Assembly: GCF_000208745.1 (NCBI RefSeq)
Contig: NC_030858.1
Location: 19,741,370 to 19,805,369 of the forward strand
DNA: 64,000 nt
Source: Theobroma cacao
Taxonomy: Eukaryota; Streptophyta; Magnoliopsida; Malvales; Malvaceae
Direction of reading: 5' to 3'
Both the position numbers and the translations under genes were made by a program. Positions 56,640 to 64,000 of the stretch are shown here, piece by piece. Under the pieces are notes generated by a model, which saw nothing but the letters and a program-made list of their open reading frames with translations, made no database searches and had not been told where the DNA came from. The stretch's first letter is position 1, and every line of letters starts with the position of its first letter.

Positions 56640-59059
56640 CGCACACTTCAACATTATCATGTGTGCACTCCCTACTTGCACACTTTATCATCATCATGTG
56701 TGCACTCCCTACTCGCACACTTCAACATCATCACACAACATTATTCACCAATACAAAACATATATTCATATATATACCTACCAACATAATATAGAAGCAC
56801 ATAGATTCATCCTTTTACACATTTCACATTTTTCACAACATCAAAACATTTTATCAAGGGCTTGTTCCCAAGCACACATTTTTAAAGAAAAGTTGGATAA
56901 AATCATTCAAATGTTTATTCCAATACATTTCATTTCCCAAAGAAATTTTAAAATACAAGTTCACTCACCGGTCTTGTTGATTCTTTTGCTTGACTCTAAC
57001 CTCAACTAATACTCCAAATGGACATGTGAGGCATTGTTGAAACTTATACACACATAACATTACAACTAACCCAAATTGGCATTAATATAATCCAAAAGCT
57101 CTTTCCTAATCAAGTTTCACTAGTTATTCCTAACTAGCTTCCAATTGCCATTAAATGGCTAGTTATTCACACTACTCTAGTCACCTTAAGAGTGAATAAA
57201 AAACCTCAATGATAAAACACTCACAAACCCCATTGTTAGCCATTATCAACAACTAAAGAAATTTAACCTTAACTTATACTTACCTTGATGGTCTTTGTAG
57301 TTGAGTTCTCTTTCAAAATTCTTCAAGCTAACAAGGGAAATCACTTTCTCTTCTTACATGTCCAGCTAGTGAGAGGAAGATGAAAGTAAGACTTTTTAAG
57401 GGTTTTAAGATGAGAGAGTGAAAGAGCACAAAAGGTTCTATGAAAAAGTGCTCAAAAGCATGAAATTAAAGCTAGAGAGAGAAAGTTATGAAAGCTTTAA
57501 GGGAGGCTCCCATGGAGATAAAGAAACGTGAGAGGGGAAAGGAAGAAGAAATGGGTGAAAGTTGCTGGAAATTGCTGGAGCTTTAGATAGTTATATCTAA
57601 AGTTTATCCATTTCTCACTTAAATTACCAAAATGCCCTTAACATGGTGACTTTGTCTTCCTCTCATCCTTTGTGCAACCTTTTACTCTTTTGACACTAGG
57701 GCATGATCCATAATAGTATAAAAATACTCAGGTTCACGAAAATATAAAAATTTAGACCCGAGATGCAAATGACCATTTTACCCCTACCGTGGAAATTATC
57801 ATTATGTTTATCTTCTTCATTTATTTACCATCATAAACATCATTTATTCATTCCTTAGACCTATTTAGACCTTAATAGAATTAAAAAAACCCACTCGTAG
57901 GAGCTCACCAAGAGAAATTACGAAATTACCCTTGGTCTACATTATCACATATACTTCTAGTTATGTGTCTATGGAGATCGAGATTTCATAGGTTCACTTT
58001 TGAATTACCCTTTTTAACTAGGTAATTAACCTCAATTGGCATTTGTAAACTTTATTAGCCACCGTATCAAAATACGGGGTACTACAGATATGGTGATTAA
58101 TAAAGCTTATTGGATGCGAATTGAGGTTAATTATAATGTTTAAAAATGATGGAAGACGAAAAGAATAGTTTGGGATAAAATATTTCGCACGTGCTAAAAT
58201 AATAATAAAATAATAATATTTTTTTCGGAGAAGAATTTTTGAGATAAAAAGTGATTCGGAAGTCAATTGAGGCATAATAAGGTATTTTGGGTACCAAGGA
58301 GACAAAGGAGATAAGAGGAAATTTTTAGAATAAAATAATATTAAAATATTAATATTTTATTCAATATCGAAATTTTTCATGAAGGAGGAGTATATGGTCA
58401 ATCTAAGTGGGGGAGAAGAAGAACGAGAAAATTTCGAAGAAAAATGATGTTAATGGAGCCTGCGTGTCTTTATTAAATAAAGATAGTGTGGGTAAATAAA
58501 TATTTTAAATATTATGGGGACACCACGTTGGAGTACAAACTTTATACTTCATTTGTACATGTGTAAAAGAAGATAATAGAAGGAAATTGGAGATTTAAAG
58601 ATTTTGGGAGGACTTAATTAAAAGGATGAGAACCTTGAAGGTTAAAACGGTAATTTTCTTCAAAGCTTGGTCAAAGCTTTCTTTTGGAAGCTTTGACTCT
58701 TCTTTTTGTTCCTCATGGCCGGCCATCCATGTAAGATTGTTGGAAATGTAAGGCTTATGTACAAAAAAGAAAAAAGAGAAAGAAAGGAAAAGACAAAAAT
58801 TTTACTATGCATTACTTGACTAAATGAACAAGCTTTTACCTTACTTTTTGACTTTTTCTTTTCATTCATATGGCCGACCACTTGAAGCCAACTTCCTTAT
58901 TTTATTTATTTTTGTTCTTGTCAAAAAAGACTTATAGAAACATCATCACACTCATTGCTTTTTCTTTCCTTTTTATCTGCCACACTAACAATAAGTAATT
59001 GGCTTTGTTTTGGCAAATAAAATCGTACCTTTAGAAACAAAATAAGTAAGGTCGGTTGG

Positions 59060-59155
59060 AAGAAAGGAGAAAGGAAAGAAAGAAAGGAGAAAAGAAAGAA
59101 AGGAGAAAGGAAAGGAAGGAGAAGAAGATAGAAAAAGAGAGAAAGGAAGAAAAAA
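59060..59155 (+). repeat. GA-rich low-complexity tract
   Basis: Almost pure purine, built on gaaaggagaaag units. It lies where the leader region of the + strand LTR is expected. The long Phe/Leu/Ser-rich - strand frames here come from it and are not genes. Confidence 0.85.
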
Positions 59156-59573
59156 AAAACCTTGGTTTTGTAACTCAAGCAAGCAAAGCTTGATGATTTA
59201 TGTTTTGAAGGAATATTAGAGTGCAAGTACGGGTCATGCAACCATAAAGGTTTTTGTGGTATTTCAGGACTGCTAGGATTAAGACTTTGTGGACGATAGT
59301 CTTGTGAGTTGCCATTATTGAGGTGAGTGAACTTGCATAAAAAAATTATTTTGGGATTAGGGCAATACAGTTGATTGAATCTATTGAAATATTTTGTTTT
59401 TCTTCCTTTAAAACATGCATGGGAACAAGCCCTTAATGAAACGTTTTGCATTGTAAAATGTGACTATAATTGATCCTTGTGCTTATATATCATGTTGATG
59501 TATATATGTAAATATATGATTACGTGATAAATATTGATAAGTAATATTGTTTGATAAATATAACCGTGCGTGT

Positions 59574-59910
59574 GAGCAATGTGGGGATGCACATGCCGGT
59601 GATGATGGGGTGCGGAAGTGTGGATGATGATATTGCTTGTGCACGATGTGGGGGGATGCACACGATGATGATATTGTTTGTGCACGATGTGGGGGGATGC
59701 ACACAATGATGATATTGCTTGTGCACGATGTGGGGGGATGCACAGGATGATGTCATTGTTTGTGCACGATGTGGGGGGATGCACACAATGATGATATTGC
59801 TTGTGCACGATGTAGGGGGATGCACACGATGGTATTAGCTATGCACAATGTGGGGGGATGCACACGATGACTCCAGCTATGTGCACGATGTGGGGGCTGC
59901 ACATGAGCTG
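59574..59910 (+). repeat. 41-bp minisatellite, 8 units
   Basis: Units begin gtgcacgatgtggggggatg at about 59639, 59680, 59721, 59762 and 59803 (exactly 41 apart), with variant units at 59574, 59841 and 59881. Each has a run of five or six G between two (g)tgcac words. Homologous to the 3- and 4-unit arrays at 35470 and 43936. Confidence 0.9.
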
Positions 59911-60136
59911 GGTGAGACGGTGGTGGTATTGGTTTTTATATATGTAATGTATATATATATGTTTATGCAATAAAAAGTTCATGAATATGGTATATGGTTG
60001 TAATGCATGTGAAATCTTGCATGTTGAACCTTGGAAATTCCTAAGTATTTTCAAGTTGATTTTGTCCTTTGCAGCAAAATGGCGTTTTTCATGATACAAT
60101 GAAAACTTGTTCTTGGTATCCTATTTCTCACTGCAG

Positions 60137-60137
60137 N
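60137..60137. other. Single-N join in the + strand LTR
   Basis: Falls in the palindrome ctcactgcag|n|tag. The 61 bases after it repeat an LTR end (ctggaaattgggtcatgaca), although the real LTR end is at 60721, so the join is suspect. Confidence 0.8.
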
Positions 60138-60721
60138 TAGTGAGCTATGCTCATTGAGCTCATGCGCCGGTCATGGCCCTGGAAATTGGGTCATGACAAA
60201 ACTAAATTGCATTGTTTTTAACTTAACTACATTCTGCTTTCTAAAACTTTCCGTATTATATCTTGTTCCCTTCTTATGTTCACTCACTGGGTTTATACTC
60301 ACGTTTTTAAACTTCATGTTTTAGGTTTTACTGAGTTAAAGGTGATTGGATGCTAGAACGAGGTGCTCGTCCTTATTCATTGCTCAGTAAGTTTAACATG
60401 AGCTTAAATGTTAGCAACCGTGCCTAGAGTCACTCCGTTGATTGTCAAGGTTTAATTATGTGTATATGAGTACTTGATGTGAAATACCAAGATTCATTTG
60501 TTAAGTTATATATGTATATTATGGTTGATTGTGCCATTATGAATGCATAATTGGGGTTTGTGAGTTGTTTTCAAAGGAACTATATTTGAACACTACGAAT
60601 CTTGGATTTTTAAAGAAACGTGGATCAATGTATAAAGATAAATAATAGGCTTGCTTGGGATTAGTGGGTTGAGCCCATTGGCCCCTTATGTCGGTCATGG
60701 CCCAGGAATTAGGCTGTGACA

Positions 60722-61340
60722 GAAATCAAGTAAAGGAAAATGACATGCAACTTGCTGCTTGGTATAAAGCAGGCCTTCCAATGAAGATAGCAGCCACACA
60801 TACCTACAGTTTGGAGGAAGCTTACCAACTTGCTTTAAAAATTGAGGAAGCATTGAAGTTTCACTCAAGTACATAGCCAAATTTTCAAACCAGGGAAAAG
60901 CCAACAGCTCAAAGACCTTTAAATATAGGTAACTATTCTCAGCCAACTTTCAACAACGCTCACAGTTCTAAGCCTAGAGAGTCAAATAAAGCTCACACTC
61001 CTGATTCTAAAGGAAAGACAACTGCTAATCCAACAAAGAAGGAAAAGAAGTTCACCTATTTTAGATGTGGGGAAAAGACCATTACAGTTCCCAACATCCA
61101 AGCAAGAATCTTCGCATTGGAGTTGAAGAAAATAATGCTGAACTAGTAGATTGTGAAACGTTTGAGCATGAAGTTGGTGAATACACAAATGATGAAAAAA
61201 ATAACCAAAGAAATATTGAAACTAACTTTGTCAATTTCATAAAGTGAACTTGCATGGTGAGGCAATTACTAGCAGCACATAAAGTGGAGAATAAGGAAGA
61301 TTGGCTGTGGACTACTATTTTTCAGACCCTAGACAAGGTA
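60722..61340 (+). pseudogene. Ty3/gypsy gag-protease relic, right part
   Basis: After the target duplication the gag frame continues (QVKENDMQLAAWYKAGLPM, SLEEAYQLALKIEEAL). A degenerate zinc knuckle lies near 61055 (FRCGEK, then HYSSQHPSK after a one-base loss; first and last ligands are changed), then NLRIGVEEN and, past a stop, VRQLLAAHKVENKEDW and IFQT, which resemble the start of the protease region of plant gypsy elements. It fades out near 61340. Confidence 0.75.
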
Positions 61341-61748
61341 TATCAGTTTCCCATTTTTATGCCAGCAATAGCTTTCATTTAGTCTTGTCCTATCTTTTCA
61401 TTTGAAAGTATAATCTTTGTAAGAGGTTTGATTAAGAAATTTTGGAGAGAAACAGCTCTGCAATGGCATTGCTGTCGCAGCTGTTACGCCCTAGGTAGCA
61501 GCCGTTATCAACATGAATCCGAATCATGGTGATTTTTTTAGGTTTCATGGTTTCAGCACCTTCAAAGCTATTAAAAAGTGGCTTGTACACTGCATAACAA
61601 CATATTTAGAACAATACCTTTGTGTTTCATGAACAAATTGATTCAATACAAATTTCAGTATTAAGTAACATTAATCCCTTACCTTGAGCACCAAAGAGTC
61701 ATTGAGAATCTTAGGATACATCATTATTTGAGAAAGGTTATACACTGA
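61341..61748. other. Spacer without a supported gene
   Basis: Around 61455-61520 a gtcgcagctgttacgccc...agcagccgttatc stretch resembles the ends of widespread plant miniature elements, but no element boundary could be set. Confidence 0.4.
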
Positions 61749-63278
61749 CAGCACGTTTGGTATGGGGAATAGCTATGCTATTCCCCCTCTATTCCCTTGC
61801 CATTCCTCATCCCTTGTTTGGTTGTCAAACAAGGTGAGGAATAGGAATTCCTAAGGAATAGAAATTCCTCAGATTTGTCTTTGGGGTGGGAATGGCTAAT
61901 ACCAGTCCCTCCCTTGGTATTATCTATTCCGTGAACGGGGAATAAGTTTGAAATATCATTTGACTAAAATACCCTCAATTGATTCATAATATCACGATTA
62001 TGTCCCATATAAAACCTACTTTGTTTTCACTCTCTTTCTCCTTCCTCTGTCTTCCTCAGCACTTTCAGCCGCCCTTCCCCCGAAAAGCATCTCCTCTCTC
62101 AGCCGACCTTCCCCTGTCTTCATCTACTTTCTCAACCGATCTTCCCCTATCTTTCGTCCTCTTTCAATCGATCTTCTTCCTCTCTCTCAGCCACTATCTC
62201 AGCTGTGGGTCTTCCCCTCTCTCTTACCCGTCTTTTCCTTTCTCTCAGCAAGTTTGCAACCATCCTCCTCCACAGCCGCTGTCGTCCTTCGTTGTGGTGG
62301 CTCCATTGGCCAGATCGATGCTTCAACGGCTAGATATAGCCAGGGCCAACGCCAAATTAGCTCTCCAACGTTTGAAGAGAAAAAGGAAAGATAAGAAAAA
62401 AAAATAAAAAGTGAAAAATAAAATAAAATAAAATTATATAATTAATAAATTATTAATTTTTAATGAAAATAAAAATTAAAAAGATTAAAAAATAAAAAAT
62501 ACAAATAGAGAAAAATACTCAAATAATGAAAGTAAAAATTATATAACTAATTTAATATAAATTATTTAATAATTTAATAATAAATTATTGATGTTTAATG
62601 AAAATGTAAATTAAAAGGTTAAGACATGAAAAATACAAATAGAGAAAAATGATTCAAATTGTTAAAATTAAAAATCATAAAACTAATTTAATAATAAATT
62701 ATTGATATAAAAAAACATGATTTTCTATTTCTACTAGTTTTTTCATTTTTTCCCCAAATATTTCTTCTCCAATATTTTTTTTAAACACAAGTGTAAATGA
62801 TTCATAATATATGAAGAATTGGCTAAAAAAAAAAACATCCATACACAAATTTAATTGATTATTATAGATAAAATATAATATAATTAAATTATATTTTAAA
62901 ATAATTATCTATTTATAAAAATATGTGATTAAATTATAATTATTTTTAGTAATTGGGAAAAAATATAATTATGATGGATAATTATCTTTTGGGATAAATG
63001 TGTATTTAAATGATAATAAGGATAATTTTATTTATTTATGAAAATAATTGTTAATATGGTCAAAGGTATTTTTGTCTTTTTATCACCTATTCCTTTCTTA
63101 TTCCAATCTTATTTCTACCAACCAAACATTACAATAAGTCATAATAATTATTGCTGCTCTATTCCATTCATCATACCAAACTATGTAATATTTATTCTAT
63201 TCTATTCCCACTTTATTCTATTCCCACAGAATAACAATTCTATTCCATTCCTACCTATTCCGTGAACCAAACGTGCTG
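61749..63278. mobile_element. TIR transposon (non-autonomous), 3-bp duplication TGA
   Basis: The left end cagcacgtttggtatgggga and the reverse complement of the right end, cagcacgtttggttcacgga, match in their first 13 bases, and GGAATAG-rich sub-terminal repeats occur at both ends. tga flanks both sides (61746-61748 and 63279-63281). A 3-bp duplication suggests a PIF/Harbinger-type element, although TGA is not the usual TTA/TAA. About 1.53 kb. A 142-codon Ser/Pro-rich frame (61979-62407) has no transposase features and may be captured or low-complexity sequence. Confidence 0.7.
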
Positions 63279-64000
63279 TGAAAGTTATATTTACAATGTT
63301 TGGTCAGCCAAAGACAGAATACATAAGCTAGTCAAATCATCCCAAGCCAAGGTCAGATTGAATCAAATTGACAAGATCAAATCAAACGCATCCTGCCTAA
63401 TGTAGAAACTACTTCTAATTGCACAGTACAATGATAATAGTTGTGAAATTCAAAACAGAGAATAGGGAGTGGGAGGAATACAAGGGAGCACTGCCCATGA
63501 TTAGAAAGATCTCAATCAAATATGCATGTAAGAGGCAACTGCTCATTTGACTCTAAAACTGAGTGTGTAAGGAATGGCCAAAGGATACCAGCCTTACAGT
63601 TTCATCCCCTTATTCTGTTGCCAAGAATTATTGCTGCAAGTAAATTCCCCTTGCCCATATAATAAGGACGATGATAACAACTCAAAACTAATTTAACAAT
63701 AAATAATCAGGACATTAAAATTCGAAACCACAATGTAGAAGGGAAAAGGTAATAGAGGCAAACATATTTGCAGAGTCCTAAATCTAAAGGGGCAATGAGA
63801 CAGAGTGATCCATAAATACAGAAATTAATACATTTTAAAAACCTTAGCAACAGTTGTCCACAAGGCAGATATCACCACTCGAGCCTAATACAAACGCAAT
63901 AAAAGCATGGAAACTCTACGAATTATTCGATTTTTAGCATTAGAAATTCAAATTCAAACTGAAATTCTCTCAATTCCACTCGAAACAAGCAAAAGCCAGA
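63279..64000. other. Right edge of the window, no gene recognised
   Basis: Ordinary-looking, less AT-extreme sequence without long reading frames or repeat ends. It could be intron or UTR of a gene beyond the window; nothing here supports that directly. Confidence 0.4.

Larger units (their letters stand above)
55467..58086 (-). repeat. Solo LTR 2, - strand, target duplication GATAT
   Basis: Flanked by gatat at 55462-55466 and 58087-58091. On the - strand it begins TGTAGTACCCCGTA and ends GGGCTGTGACA. 2620 bases, the same family and orientation as 26706-29334. The + strand LTR that it interrupts reads continuously across it (ctttgatat then ggtgattaataaagc). It contains the shared module at 56182-56349, a LINE RNase H-like fragment (56401-56638), and a single N at 56639. 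Confidence 0.9.
55444..60721 (+). repeat. + strand solo LTR, itself split by solo LTR 2
   Basis: Starts TGTAATACCTCATACTTTG and ends TTAGGCTGTGACA, flanked by gaaac (55439-55443) and gaaat (60722-60726), a 5-bp target duplication with one change. Removing the nested LTR and its duplicated gatat leaves about 2.65 kb, the size of the other LTRs of this group. Removing the whole insertion rejoins the gag frame of the host relic (TI-x-N then QVKEND). It contains an 8-unit minisatellite, a GA-rich tract (59060-59155), and an extra LTR-end-like segment next to the N at 60137. Confidence 0.85.

Noticed and set aside
58921..59451. 176-codon - strand frame
   Set aside because: Its Phe/Leu/Ser-rich centre is the complement of the GA-rich tract inside an LTR.

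Overview
This is a repeat-rich, AT-rich nuclear window from a eudicot plant, probably a woody dicot. The evidence is spliced plant genes with GT-AG introns, a CYP716A-type triterpene oxidase, a plant YTH-domain (ECT-type) RNA-binding gene, and many Ty3/gypsy and Ty1/copia LTR elements primed by initiator Met-tRNA. The species cannot be read from the sequence. The assembly has one 615-base gap (5278-5892) and three single-N joins (38819, 56639, 60137).

Only one gene looks intact: a three-exon CYP716A-family P450 on the + strand (17411-20290, 480 aa, all signature motifs present). Upstream lies a broken 3' piece of an ERD6-like sugar transporter (15756-15974). A YTH-domain gene occupies the - strand (46671-52844). 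Its exons and splice sites are recognisable, but it carries a one-base deletion and an in-frame TAG, so it is either a recent pseudogene or an assembly-damaged gene.

Layout. 1-6627: a - strand LTR retrotransposon with ~3 kb LTRs, primer site and polypurine tract but no coding capacity. 6628-12905: AT-rich spacer with SINE-like copies and a 1.2 kb element with ~400 bp inverted repeats. 12906-15135: LTR relics, including an array of paired inverted motifs. 15756-20290: transporter fragment and P450. 21366-25235: gypsy and copia LTR relics, a solo LTR nested in a copia LTR, and a LINE RNase H fragment. 26706-29334: a - strand solo LTR. 29335-33960: copia LTR relic with a SINE, then non-coding sequence. 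33961-44980: a complete but mutated Ty3/gypsy chromovirus with 2.5 kb LTRs and a nested hAT element. 46671-52844: YTH gene. 54727-61340: a gypsy gag relic split by a + strand LTR that is itself split by a - strand solo LTR. 61749-63278: a TIR element.

The most unusual signal is architectural. Several unrelated LTRs carry regularly spaced arrays of paired short motifs: period ~71 bp at 13127-13509, ~60 bp at 21851-22110, ~75 bp at 29701-29960. The motif differs between elements but the layout is the same. A ~165 bp module, always on the + strand of the window whatever the orientation of its LTR, recurs five times and is followed by palindromic motifs. On its complementary strand all five copies keep one reading frame without indels. 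I know of no description of this, but I could not search.
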